A stretch of DNA of 64,000 nt from Ignavibacterium sp. (GTDB lineage Bacteria > Bacteroidota > Ignavibacteria > Ignavibacteriales > Ignavibacteriaceae). How positions within the stretch are numbered: the stretch's first letter is position 1; each line of letters starts with the position of its first letter. The notes beneath the pieces were generated by a model. That model did not search any database and was not told where the DNA came from. It saw nothing but the letters and a program-made list of their open reading frames with translations. Where the stretch lies: assembly GCA_018335755.1 (NCBI GenBank), contig JAGXRK010000053.1:62001-126000 (forward strand). Direction: 5' to 3'. A program made the position numbers and the translations under genes. Positions 9,897-19,635 of this stretch are shown piece after piece.

Positions 9897-11978
9897 ATGA
9901 GATTTCGATTACTGCTATTTTTTCTTTTAATCATATCATCCTACATATTTCCGCAAGTTTTAGAGAATCACAGACTTAACAAATCTCTGGATGACGACGC
10001 TTCAAAATATACTAATGTGGGAAATTTCGGTTTAACAATAACGAACTTTGGAAGTTATGGTCATGGATTTGTTTTCTGGCCACAGCAGCCGAGTGCAGAA
10101 TATCCGATTGGATCCGGTATAGAGCATTTATTTGATGGCGGTTTGTGGATAGGCGCTTTTACACAAAATGACAGCCTTGGTTCAGGAAGACAAGGTCCTT
10201 TTGTTACTACCGCTGCTGTTGATGCTGCTTCTATTTCTGCAAGAGGAGGCGGTTTTGAATTTACTAATGCACCCGGTTCAAGAGTTATTGAAAGGTCTTC
10301 CAGGTTTGATTCACAGGTTTATAGCCCACTTGCTGTATCGCATCAGGATCTTGTAATGCTTTACTCAGATACCAGCAGATTTTTCTTGAATAATGAACCA
10401 ATTGTTGATCACGTTCCGATTGGCGTCGAAATTAATCAGGAATCGTATGCATGGGATCTTTCCTTCGCAAATAATTTCATTATTATGAATTACTGGATTA
10501 AAAATATTTCTAATAAATATCTCGATTCAGTTTACATTGGCTTATGGACCGACGCTGTAGTAAGAAATACACTGGTAACCGGAAGACCATCCGGTAGTTC
10601 CTTCTTTGATAAAGGAGGAAACGGTTTTACAGACTCTCTTAAGATAGCATATGAGTTTGATGCTACTGGAGATATAGGTTTTACTGATAGTTATTTAGGT
10701 GTGCAGTATTTAGGTTCGTCTATTCCAATCGATAGCATTAACTTTGTGTCGTGGCAATTTAGGAATACATCTGATGCAAATTTATTTGCACCACAAAATG
10801 ATGTTGAAAGATACAGAAAGATGACAGGTTATTTTGGAGGTGATAATAGATTTCCTTACAACATAACTCCTCAAATGTTAAGAGGACCCTCAAACCGCTC
10901 CATAATGATAACGGCTGGCAACTTTAATAATATTGCCCCTGGTGATTCGGTTAATGTTGTATTTGCAATTATTGCGTCAAAAAAATTCGGTACCGATCCA
11001 GCTTCACTGGATACTGAAGAACAAAGATTAAATTTATACACAAGTGCTGAATGGGCATTAAGAGCTTATTATGGCGAGGACAGAAACAGAAACGGAATTC
11101 TTGATCCCGGTGAAGATCTTAATGGTGACGGTGTTATCACCAGATATATATTGCCAACTCCTCCGGTAAATCCAAGAGTTAAAATTATTCCCGAAAGCCA
11201 GAGAGCGACTATTTACTGGGACAAAAGAGCTGAAGAATCCATTGATCCGATTACCGGTGAAAAAGATTTTGAAGGGTATCGTCTTTACAGAACTAATACG
11301 GGTTTTGAACTGACTCAAATACAGGATTTACAATCTGCTCTTATTAAAATGGCAGAGTTTGATAGTCTCGGAAATGATATCGGATTCAATACAGGTTTTT
11401 CATTTGTTGAAATGATTGAGCCGGTAACTTTTCCGGGTGACACTTCGCAATACTGGTATAAATTTGATGTAGAAAATCTTTTAAATGGGTGGCAGTATGT
11501 ATTTGCAGTTACTGCATACGATAAAGGTGACGAAACTTTCAATCTTGAAAGTCTTGAATCAAGTAAACTGGCGAATTCTATAAAGATTATACCAGGTACT
11601 CCTTATACCTCCGATGAAAATATTGATGTGGGCGTATATCCTAATCCTTATTATTCAAGCGCCTACTGGGATGGTCCTTCCGAGAGACTGAGAAAAATTT
11701 ATTTCTACAATCTTCCAGCCGAGTGTGAAATAACAATTTACACACTTTCGGGTGATATAGTCAAACGCTTATATCACGATCAGCAAAGTAATGCTTCGGA
11801 TTTAAGATGGTTCCAAACATATTCAAGAGACGGGACTCAGATTATGTCCGGCGGCGAACAAGCCTGGGATTTAATTACTGATAACGATCAGGCAATTGCA
11901 ACAGGTTTATATCTTTTTTCAGTTCGTGATTCAAGAACCGGAAATATAAAAACAGGAAAATTTTTAGTTGTTAAATAA
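9897..11978 (+). CDS. Secreted T9SS-sorted protein of unknown function
   Basis: The 693-residue protein starts with a signal peptide (1-20, ending FPQ). The body is mostly beta-rich and not recognised. A calcium-loop-like stretch, RNGILDPGEDLNGDGVI, lies near 398-414 and resembles type-3/dockerin-style loops. A fibronectin-like section follows. The C-terminal ~90 residues (YPNPYYSS, then ITIYTLSGDIVKRL, then GLYLFSV ending GKFLVVK) form a T9SS type A sorting domain, so export to the cell surface or medium is expected. It is the first gene of a seven-gene plus-strand envelope locus. No enzymatic motif was found. Confidence 0.75.
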   Translation: MRFRLLLFFLLIISSYIFPQVLENHRLNKSLDDDASKYTNVGNFGLTITNFGSYGHGFVFWPQQPSAEYPIGSGIEHLFDGGLWIGAFTQNDSLGSGRQGPFVTTAAVDAASISARGGGFEFTNAPGSRVIERSSRFDSQVYSPLAVSHQDLVMLYSDTSRFFLNNEPIVDHVPIGVEINQESYAWDLSFANNFIIMNYWIKNISNKYLDSVYIGLWTDAVVRNTLVTGRPSGSSFFDKGGNGFTDSLKIAYEFDATGDIGFTDSYLGVQYLGSSIPIDSINFVSWQFRNTSDANLFAPQNDVERYRKMTGYFGGDNRFPYNITPQMLRGPSNRSIMITAGNFNNIAPGDSVNVVFAIIASKKFGTDPASLDTEEQRLNLYTSAEWALRAYYGEDRNRNGILDPGEDLNGDGVITRYILPTPPVNPRVKIIPESQRATIYWDKRAEESIDPITGEKDFEGYRLYRTNTGFELTQIQDLQSALIKMAEFDSLGNDIGFNTGFSFVEMIEPVTFPGDTSQYWYKFDVENLLNGWQYVFAVTAYDKGDETFNLESLESSKLANSIKIIPGTPYTSDENIDVGVYPNPYYSSAYWDGPSERLRKIYFYNLPAECEITIYTLSGDIVKRLYHDQQSNASDLRWFQTYSRDGTQIMSGGEQAWDLITDNDQAIATGLYLFSVRDSRTGNIKTGKFLVVK

Positions 11979-11991
11979 TAAAGGTGTAATT

Positions 11992-14139
11992 ATGCAAACA
12001 AAATTTATTCTATTCTTTCTTCTTATCTGTGCTTCAATTTCATTTGCACAGACTAATCCTTATCCTCATTTAAGTATAAGAGATTTACAATTTCAACCAC
12101 AAGATTCATTGTTGGCTGGAACTCAAAGCTCTCCTTATCTTGGAGATACAGTTCAGGTTACAGGTGTTGTTATGGTTTCGACTCTTGTTGAACCAACATT
12201 TGACAGAAGACCGCTTATGTGGGCTGGTTCAAGATGGCAGACATATTTGCGGGATACATCCTTTAGTGATGAGTGGGGCGGTCTGAACGTAATTCAGAAT
12301 GATACTACCGGGCCAAATCAGAATTCACTAATGGATTTACTTGATAGTACCATGATTGTTACAATAACAGGAGTTGTTGCAGAATTTGGAGTTCAAACAC
12401 AGTTAAATGTATTAACGGAATATCCTGTTCAATTTCTTGGTAATGAACCAAACCGTGGTGAACCGATTGAAATTACAATAAACCAATTAAATATCGGCAC
12501 CCCGCCGGCAGATACTATTCTTTCCGGTGAAAAGTATGAAGGAATGTATGTGATCATTAGAAATGTCATCACTTCAGACAGGAATACATCAAATGGAACA
12601 TTTGCAATTAACGATGGTAATGGAAATCAGATATTTATTCACGATCAGTCAGGTTATTTTACCAGGAGAGCACATCAATTAAGAACTTTTGATCCGCCAG
12701 TTGACGGAACAACCATACAATATATAAGAGGAGTTGTTGGTCATTTTAATAATCCTAATAGATATGTATTGAGACCGATGTATCCTGATGATCTGCTGAT
12801 TGGTCAATCACCACCGGCAATTTCCAGTATTAGGAGAGATATAGGTATAGTAACTCCGAATCAGCCAGTTACAATATCTGCAAGAATATTTGATCTTGAC
12901 CAGGGAGGCAGTGTTACCGGAGCTAAGGTTAAGTATAGAGTTAATGGAGGGGAGAGAGTTGAAGTGAATATGACTGAAAATGTATCAGACACAACCTGGT
13001 CAGCTACAATTCCGGGTGTTCCAGTGGATTCAGCTGTTGTTGATTATTACATTTGGGCTCAGGATAATGACGGAATGATTTCTACAAACCCAATAGACAC
13101 AACACGAAATTTCTTCTATCTTGTTCTAAATAGAGATATAACAATACAAGATGTGCAGTACAGTCCATTTGGCACAGGATTCAGTGGTTACAATGGCTTC
13201 TACGTTACAGTTAGTGGAGTTGTAACTGCTGATACCACTGATCTTCGGGGTGACGGTGGTTCGATTGGTAAAAGAGTGTATATTCAGAATGGTCAGGGAC
13301 CGTGGAGTGGAATTTGGATTTTCGGTCTTGAAGCAGATGCTCTATTGCGTGGTCAGGATGTTACCGTTAATGGAAGGGTAATTGAAAATTTCAACCATAC
13401 CAGAATAGACAGTATAACAACCCTTGTTGTTAATCCAAGTGGAAATCCATTACCATTACCTGAGCTTGTTTCAACTAGTGATATTGGAGGAAAATCAAAA
13501 GGAACTATTTCGGCTGAACAATGGGAAGGTGTTTTGATCGAATTTGAAGATGTAACTGTTACTGATGATAATGCAGATGGAAATTCCGGACCTGGCGGTG
13601 GGGGTAACAGTAACTTCGGTGAAATTCTGGTTGCAGATATTTCAACTAATAATGTAAGAGTTGAACTGCAGGAAGGAAATCACGAGTACCATAATTTGTG
13701 GACTGCAGGGCTGGATACTCTTCCAGGTAATGTAAGAATACTTGAAGGTGATTCATTCGACAATTTAAGAGGAGTTCTGTTCTTTTCATTTGGTAACTAC
13801 AAACTTGTTCCCAGAAAATCCGATGATTTTGTTGGTTATACAACTGATGTTGAATATATAAACAACAGTGTAGTTGATAGTTACAATCTGAACCAGAATT
13901 ATCCTAATCCTTTCAATCCTGTAACTTCAATACAATATTCAATTCCTGAAGCAGGATTTGTTCAGATAAAGATTTATAATATTCTTGGTCAGGAAGTTGC
14001 TTCGCTAGTTAATTTGGAGCAATCTTCAGGAAGTTATAAAGTTATATTTGATGCAACTAAACTATCTTCTGGTGTTTACCTTTATCAGATAAATGTTAAT
14101 AATTATCAGCAGACAAAAAAAATGATGTTAATGAAGTAA
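11992..14139 (+). CDS. Secreted T9SS-sorted protein with OB-fold-like modules
   Basis: The ATG at 11992 is chosen because AAGG lies about 7 bases upstream and a signal peptide (MQTKFILFFLLICASISFAQ) follows directly; an in-frame TTG at 11968 overlaps the previous gene. Two regions (about 30-230 and 390-620) contain GVV-type strands (VTGVVM, RGVVGHF, VSGVVTAD) typical of the OB-like modules seen in YhcR-type secreted nucleases and surface proteins. A beta-sandwich segment lies between them. The C-terminus has the classic NYPNPFNPVTSI T9SS domain. No catalytic domain is visible, so a binding or scaffold role is likely, but this is inference. Confidence 0.72.
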   Translation: MQTKFILFFLLICASISFAQTNPYPHLSIRDLQFQPQDSLLAGTQSSPYLGDTVQVTGVVMVSTLVEPTFDRRPLMWAGSRWQTYLRDTSFSDEWGGLNVIQNDTTGPNQNSLMDLLDSTMIVTITGVVAEFGVQTQLNVLTEYPVQFLGNEPNRGEPIEITINQLNIGTPPADTILSGEKYEGMYVIIRNVITSDRNTSNGTFAINDGNGNQIFIHDQSGYFTRRAHQLRTFDPPVDGTTIQYIRGVVGHFNNPNRYVLRPMYPDDLLIGQSPPAISSIRRDIGIVTPNQPVTISARIFDLDQGGSVTGAKVKYRVNGGERVEVNMTENVSDTTWSATIPGVPVDSAVVDYYIWAQDNDGMISTNPIDTTRNFFYLVLNRDITIQDVQYSPFGTGFSGYNGFYVTVSGVVTADTTDLRGDGGSIGKRVYIQNGQGPWSGIWIFGLEADALLRGQDVTVNGRVIENFNHTRIDSITTLVVNPSGNPLPLPELVSTSDIGGKSKGTISAEQWEGVLIEFEDVTVTDDNADGNSGPGGGGNSNFGEILVADISTNNVRVELQEGNHEYHNLWTAGLDTLPGNVRILEGDSFDNLRGVLFFSFGNYKLVPRKSDDFVGYTTDVEYINNSVVDSYNLNQNYPNPFNPVTSIQYSIPEAGFVQIKIYNILGQEVASLVNLEQSSGSYKVIFDATKLSSGVYLYQINVNNYQQTKKMMLMK

Positions 14140-14149
14140 TTTAAGCAAG

Positions 14150-14176
14150 CTGAGGTCCTCCGATGGAGGGCTTCAG
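14150..14176 (+). other. Strong intercistronic hairpin (12-bp stem, 3-nt loop)
   Basis: CTGAGGTCCTCC (14150-14161) pairs with GGAGGGCTTCAG (14165-14176) across a GAT loop. All twelve positions pair, two of them as G-U. There is no T-run after it, so it is not a standard intrinsic terminator. It lies just after a stop codon and about 45 bases before the most likely start of the next gene. A role in mRNA 3'-end protection or attenuation is possible. Confidence 0.6.
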
Positions 14177-14219
14177 GCTAGCATTCAAAAATTTTACTAC
14201 TAAGTATGTTAAAAAATTA

Positions 14220-15800
14220 ATGAAAAAAGTTTTACTGTTTTTATTTCTGATACCTGTTTTAGCGTTTGTATCCTGCTATGACGAACTGATAGATGCTCCG
14301 GTTGCTAACAAACCGCCAAAGACTTATGTCTCCTTATTCCCTGATAGTTTGATAACCCAGCAGCAAAGCAGTTTAAGATTAAACTGGTGGAGTGATGATC
14401 CCGATGGTTTGGTTATTGGATATTTAATTTCCTTTGAGGAAGGCCAGTGGACGTTTACAACCAGTAACGATTCCTTAATTTCGTTTCCAATAAGCGGAAC
14501 GGATACTACTTACATATTCAGAGTTGCCGCTGTTGATAACGCAAGTAATGGTATTTATGATAATCAACTGATTGTTAACGATATAAATTTTGGTCCTGAA
14601 CCATTTACTGATCTTAATGGTGATGGAATATGGAATCCGGGAGAACCTTTTATTGATTGTGGTGCAATAGATCCGGAACCTGCATCGATTGAACTTCCAT
14701 TAAAGAATTCTTCGCCAGTTATCAGTTTTCTTGTTAGTCAGAATGGTACAACCATTTTTATACCTGAAACTACCTTTACGGCGGCTTCATTTGGCTGGAC
14801 TTTAACTGATCTTGATGGTGATGCAACGATTTCCAAAGTTTACATCGCACTTAATGATACATCTCAAAAAATTGAACTGCCCGGAAATACCAGATTCGTC
14901 ACTATTAAAGCAGAGACACCTTTCGCATCGGACATAGTTGAATGTGATGTTTACATTGGTTCTGCAATAACAACCCCTTATCCTGTAAAACTTCCTAATC
15001 TGAAACTTGATGATAATAACATTTTCTATGCTTTTGCAGAGGATATTGCCGGAGGAGTTAGTGATCTGATCGTTATGCCTTCAGGGGCTAGTAATCGCAG
15101 CTGGTTCGTTAAAAAACCAAAAGGTGAAATTCTTATAATTGATGATAACGGAAGTATAGATAATTCTGCAGATTTTTACTCGGTAATATTTGATAGTCTC
15201 GGATTATCGGACAGATATGATGTATGGGATATTAAGCTAGGAAGAACAACAACTACACCGGGTGTTTTATTACCGGGTTTTATTTCGCCACAATTTACAG
15301 AAACACTTAAGCTCTTCAAATATGTTTTCTGGTACACAGATAACGATCCGAGTATCAGTCCTGCTCAGGTTGCAATAAACAATTATTTGAATTTCGGCGG
15401 CAGAGTTTTATTCTCTATGATTTTCCCGCAGATATTTGATCCCAGGGGTCTTGGTGATTTTCTTCCGCTTGATAGTCTTAGCGCTGCACCTATAAGTGTT
15501 CTGCCTTCCAATGTTGGAATAACTCCTACACCTGATGCAAGCTCTCAGGGTTATCCTCAATTACGAAGAGACAACAATCCTAATCCGGTTGCAAGGATCA
15601 GAACTTACTATCCAAATCCACTTTCAGCATTAGCCTTATATACTTTAGACTTAAGTGATAATCCGATTATAGGATTTAAATCAACAGATTCACGAGTTAT
15701 TTTTATGGGTGTCCCACTGCATAGATCAAACGGAGACCCTTTTAAGGTTAAAGATTTCTTTGATAAAGTACTATTTGAAGAATTCGGGGTACCGAGATGA
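14220..15800 (+). CDS. Predicted lipoprotein of the envelope locus, unknown function
   Basis: Starting at the ATG at 14220 gives 526 residues headed by a lipoprotein signal (MKKVLLFLFLIPVLAFVSC; lipobox cysteine C19). An in-frame ATG at 14163 lies in a hairpin loop and would bury the signal, so it is rejected. The body begins with fibronectin-like strands, includes a calcium-loop-like DLNGDGIWNPGEPF, and ends with a domain (ILIIDDNGSIDNS onward, then NYLNFGGRVLFS) that resembles a glutamine-amidotransferase-like fold, but its catalytic residues cannot be identified. It overlaps the TonB receptor gene by an ATGA junction, so the two are translationally coupled and probably work together. Confidence 0.7.
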   Translation: MKKVLLFLFLIPVLAFVSCYDELIDAPVANKPPKTYVSLFPDSLITQQQSSLRLNWWSDDPDGLVIGYLISFEEGQWTFTTSNDSLISFPISGTDTTYIFRVAAVDNASNGIYDNQLIVNDINFGPEPFTDLNGDGIWNPGEPFIDCGAIDPEPASIELPLKNSSPVISFLVSQNGTTIFIPETTFTAASFGWTLTDLDGDATISKVYIALNDTSQKIELPGNTRFVTIKAETPFASDIVECDVYIGSAITTPYPVKLPNLKLDDNNIFYAFAEDIAGGVSDLIVMPSGASNRSWFVKKPKGEILIIDDNGSIDNSADFYSVIFDSLGLSDRYDVWDIKLGRTTTTPGVLLPGFISPQFTETLKLFKYVFWYTDNDPSISPAQVAINNYLNFGGRVLFSMIFPQIFDPRGLGDFLPLDSLSAAPISVLPSNVGITPTPDASSQGYPQLRRDNNPNPVARIRTYYPNPLSALALYTLDLSDNPIIGFKSTDSRVIFMGVPLHRSNGDPFKVKDFFDKVLFEEFGVPR

Positions 15801-18604
15801 TGTATAAAATTATTTATTTCATGTTTTTATGCACCGGTTTTTTGTTTGCACAAAATACCGGTTCCATAGCTGGTAAAATCATTGATGCTAAAAGCAATGA
15901 AGAACTTCCCGGTGTTAATATAATTCTTAAAGGCACTTACTACGGAGCTGCAACAGATTTAAGAGGAAGATATACTATTGAATCTATAAATCCCGGTAAC
16001 TATACTGTTGAGATTTCATATATCGGATTTAAAACAATGCAGTTTACCGGCATTCGTATTGATGCAGGCAAAACTTTTCAGCTTGACGTTAAGCTTGAGG
16101 AAAGTGTTCTTACGCTTGATCAGGATGTTGTCGTTGTTGGCGACAAACCATTGCTTGATGTTGAAGAAACGCAAAGTAAAAGAACAATATCACGGGAAGA
16201 TATAGAAATAGCTATAGTTGAAAATATTACAGATCTTGTTACTCAGCAGGCAGGTGTAATCAAATCAGATAATGCCATCCACATTCGCGGCGGAAGATCT
16301 TATGAAAATGCTTTTTTACTTGATGGTGTATCCGTACAGGATCCTCTTGCCGGAACGGGTTTTGGTTTACAACTCAGCGCGGCGGCAATTGAAGAGGTTG
16401 ATGTTATTACAGGAGGTTTCAATGCTGAATATGGACAGGCTACATCCGGCGTTGTAAACGTACGAACAAGAGAAGGTGGAAGCAGGTATAGCGGCTTCAT
16501 CTCATACAAACGTGATAATTTCGGTGAAAGAACTTCGCCGCACGTATTTAATATGGATATCTTTGAAACTAATTTTAGCGGTCCGGATCCAATAACTTCC
16601 ATAATATTACCGGCATTTGGGATAAATTTTCCAGGTGAACTTACCTTTTTTGCTAATTTTTATGGCGGACTTAGTGATGGGATCACACAGGGTTATTATA
16701 AACCAACAGCAGAGCAATTATACTCATCAACCTTTCACGGAACAAGGTTTGCTCCGCGTGCTGAAAACAGCTGGTTCTGGTTAGGCAAATTAACTTATAA
16801 ATATTCACCTACACTTAAATTTAATTATTCATTCAATCAATCTGTAAATATAAATCAGAATTCGCAGTCTCTGCAGTCAAATCTTGAATATGTTGAACCG
16901 AGTCCCGGATATCAGTACGAATATCAGAATATTCTTGATAATGCAAATACTTTCACTCACAAAAATAATTATCATTCATTCGGTGTAACGCATACTCTTA
17001 ATCCTAAAACTTTTTATGAACTAAAAGTAAATCATTATTACACTAATCTTCGGGCAGATGCAAACGGTAAAATGTGGTACGAATATCTTGAACCGAAAGA
17101 TATAACCAACTTTCCAATCCAGTACTATAATACAGGAAGTGATACAATCGGCGTTATTCCAGGAGATGGTTTCTGGGATGTAGGCAATCCTTCTACGTGG
17201 AGGGATCATTTTGTTCAGGAATTCTCGATACGCGGCGACATTACAAGCTTTTTTGATGAGAAGAATAAATTTAAAGCCGGCTTTAATCTGCAATTTCAGG
17301 AAATGCAGGTAATCGATATTTTCAGACCATGGATAGGTGAGTTCGGTTTTAATAACGATATGTATAAAGTTCATCCTGCACTGGGATCTTTCTATGCACA
17401 GGATAATATTAATTTCAGCGGAATGATTTTAAACTTCGGATTGAGAATGGATTACTGGTTTCCCGGTAAATATGTTGATGATGCGGTGGAAAATCCGGAG
17501 GTTATTACAATACCGGATGAAACCCGTGAGAATTATAATAACGATTCATTTTCCTGGTTTGGTAACCGTAGATTCAAAGCAAGGTTAAGTCCAAGACTTG
17601 GAATCTCACATCCCGTTTCAGATAATCAAACATTGTTTTTTTCTTATGGTCATTTCAGCAAGTGGCCAAAACCGCATTTTGTTTATGCTAAGTTAAGTCC
17701 TGCTAATGCACAATCATCTTTTCAGCGCTTTGGTAATCCTAATCTAGATCCGGAAACAACTGTGGCTTATGAACTGGGACTCCGTACCCAATTTACAAAT
17801 GATGATGTACTTACAATAACAGCTTATTATAAGGATATATTTGATTATATAAGCACGAGAACGGCAAGAATATCATCAGCAAGATTTGCAACACAGCGTT
17901 TTATAACTTATGTAAATACCGACTATGCCAGATCAAGAGGAATTGAAGTTGAATTTAAGAAAAGAATTGACAGATGGTTTAATGGCAGTGCTTCCTTTTC
18001 ATATGCAATAGTTACTGGTAAAAGTTCATCTGCTGATGAAGGAGTACTTGTTCTTACAGGCGATCTTGATGAAACAATAAAAGAGGAATTTGTTTCATGG
18101 GACCGGCCGTTCACTGCAAGTCTTTCAACAAATTTTTATGTTGAAAAAGGGAAACCATTATTTGGTTTTGCCCCGGGTATTCTAGACGATTTAAACTTAT
18201 ACGTAAGGTTTTTCTTCCAGTCGGGTAAGCGTTATACACCAGCTTTGTTTACTGGAAATATTAGTTCGGACGGAAGACCTGATTATGAATTCCTCAGAAG
18301 AGAACGAAATTCAAAAGTAGGTGATGACTGGATGTGGATGGATATTAACTTAGAGAAATACTTTGCTGTTGGCGGGTTTAGATTTTCAGTTTTTATGGAA
18401 ATAAACAATTTGCTTGACTTTAAAAATTCAGCAATCATTAATCCGGTTACAGGCAGAGCTTATGAATTTGGTGATCCGATACCTAATTCCTGGAATGATC
18501 CGAATTACCCGGATCTTCAGGCTCCTATTTCACCTTATCCGGAAAACCCGGCAAGGTATCTAACAAGAAGAAATGTAAAGTTTGGAGTTAGTATAAGATT
18601 CTAA
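15797..18604 (+). CDS. TonB-dependent outer-membrane receptor with carboxypeptidase-regulatory-like N-domain
   Basis: The 935-residue protein has a signal peptide (1-19), then a CarboxypepD_reg-like beta-sandwich (GSIAGKIIDAKSNEELPGVN, about 22-105). A plug domain follows (about 125-230, including VIKSDNAIHIRGGRSYEN and FLLDGVSVQDP), then a 22-strand-type barrel ending in the terminal phenylalanine of GVSIRF. SusC-like receptors with this layout import large ligands using TonB energy. The lipoprotein gene just upstream could act as its surface partner, although it is not a recognisable SusD. The ligand cannot be told from sequence. Confidence 0.9.
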   Translation: MMYKIIYFMFLCTGFLFAQNTGSIAGKIIDAKSNEELPGVNIILKGTYYGAATDLRGRYTIESINPGNYTVEISYIGFKTMQFTGIRIDAGKTFQLDVKLEESVLTLDQDVVVVGDKPLLDVEETQSKRTISREDIEIAIVENITDLVTQQAGVIKSDNAIHIRGGRSYENAFLLDGVSVQDPLAGTGFGLQLSAAAIEEVDVITGGFNAEYGQATSGVVNVRTREGGSRYSGFISYKRDNFGERTSPHVFNMDIFETNFSGPDPITSIILPAFGINFPGELTFFANFYGGLSDGITQGYYKPTAEQLYSSTFHGTRFAPRAENSWFWLGKLTYKYSPTLKFNYSFNQSVNINQNSQSLQSNLEYVEPSPGYQYEYQNILDNANTFTHKNNYHSFGVTHTLNPKTFYELKVNHYYTNLRADANGKMWYEYLEPKDITNFPIQYYNTGSDTIGVIPGDGFWDVGNPSTWRDHFVQEFSIRGDITSFFDEKNKFKAGFNLQFQEMQVIDIFRPWIGEFGFNNDMYKVHPALGSFYAQDNINFSGMILNFGLRMDYWFPGKYVDDAVENPEVITIPDETRENYNNDSFSWFGNRRFKARLSPRLGISHPVSDNQTLFFSYGHFSKWPKPHFVYAKLSPANAQSSFQRFGNPNLDPETTVAYELGLRTQFTNDDVLTITAYYKDIFDYISTRTARISSARFATQRFITYVNTDYARSRGIEVEFKKRIDRWFNGSASFSYAIVTGKSSSADEGVLVLTGDLDETIKEEFVSWDRPFTASLSTNFYVEKGKPLFGFAPGILDDLNLYVRFFFQSGKRYTPALFTGNISSDGRPDYEFLRRERNSKVGDDWMWMDINLEKYFAVGGFRFSVFMEINNLLDFKNSAIINPVTGRAYEFGDPIPNSWNDPNYPDLQAPISPYPENPARYLTRRNVKFGVSIRF

Positions 18605-18657
18605 ACATTGAAATTTAGTTTGATTTTTGACTTTTTAATTTTGACTTAATACATAGA

Positions 18658-19635
18658 ATGAAAAAAATATTTTTTATTATAATATTAGCATTATCTTCGA
18701 GCAATTTGACTGCACAACTGTTTCCTGTATTAGGTGGACAGCGTGCGGGTATTTCAACAGCACAATTTCTTAAAATAGGTGTTGGTGGAAGAGCTTCGGC
18801 TATGGGCGATGCTTTTGTTGCTGTTGCCAATGATGCATCTGCATTGTACTGGAATCCTGCAGGATTAACCCAGTTCAGCGAACACCAGATTTTATTCTCC
18901 CATAACAGGTGGGTTGTTGATATTAACCACGATTTTCTTGGTGGAGTTTATCATCTTGATGAATCAAACTCTTTTGGTATCGGACTTACTGCTTTAACTA
19001 TGCAGAAGATGCCTGTAACAACAGAGTTTGCACCTTTTGGCACAGGTGAATACTTCGGTTTTAGCGACATTGCAATTGCCGTTTCTTATTCCCGTAAAAT
19101 GACTGATCAATTTAGTTTCGGAGGTACTGTAAGATATATTGAAGAGACTTTAGATAAATTGAAGATGCGCGGATTTATGATTGATCTTGGAACATTTTAC
19201 TGGACCGGATTGGGCTCTACTCGTTTTGCAGTGGCTGTTTCAAATTTTGGAAATAATCTTGCCCCTGATGGTGAAGTAGTGCTTGTAGGCAAACGAAGTG
19301 TTTCTGAGTGGCAGGAATTTGCACCTCCTACAGTATTTCGTATTGGTTTTGCATTTGAACCTTATGATGATACAGAACATAAAATTACTACATCCATCCA
19401 GTTAAATCATCCGAATGATAACAGTGAGAATGTTTCAACAGGATTTGAATATAGCTGGAACAGAACATTATACCTCCGCGGTGGTTATAAAATAAATGTT
19501 GAAGAGCAGAATTTTACTTTTGGCGCCGGAATAAATGTACCGATAAGTATAGCTCAGTTTGGACTGGATTATGCATACTCAAATTTTTCAAGATTAGGTT
19601 CAGCTCACAGATTTTCTATATTGTTAGGTTTATGA
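18658..19635 (+). CDS. PorV/PorQ-family outer-membrane beta-barrel protein
   Basis: This 325-residue protein has a signal peptide (1-19) and the family hallmark near the N-terminus: GVGGRASAMGDAFVAVANDAS followed by LYWNPAGL. The rest is alternating beta-strands ending in FSILLGL, as expected for a FadL-like barrel. PorV carries T9SS cargo from the translocon to the attachment complex; other members of the family have less clear roles. Placement among T9SS-sorted proteins and a TonB receptor supports a locus-dedicated surface role. The next gene starts within its stop codon (ATGA). Confidence 0.85.
   Translation: MKKIFFIIILALSSSNLTAQLFPVLGGQRAGISTAQFLKIGVGGRASAMGDAFVAVANDASALYWNPAGLTQFSEHQILFSHNRWVVDINHDFLGGVYHLDESNSFGIGLTALTMQKMPVTTEFAPFGTGEYFGFSDIAIAVSYSRKMTDQFSFGGTVRYIEETLDKLKMRGFMIDLGTFYWTGLGSTRFAVAVSNFGNNLAPDGEVVLVGKRSVSEWQEFAPPTVFRIGFAFEPYDDTEHKITTSIQLNHPNDNSENVSTGFEYSWNRTLYLRGGYKINVEEQNFTFGAGINVPISIAQFGLDYAYSNFSRLGSAHRFSILLGL

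Noticed and set aside
11968..11991. TTG start for the OB-module protein
   Set aside because: It lies in the previous gene and would displace the signal peptide.
14163..14219. Upstream in-frame ATG of the lipoprotein gene
   Set aside because: It lies in a hairpin loop and would put 19 residues before a clear lipoprotein signal.
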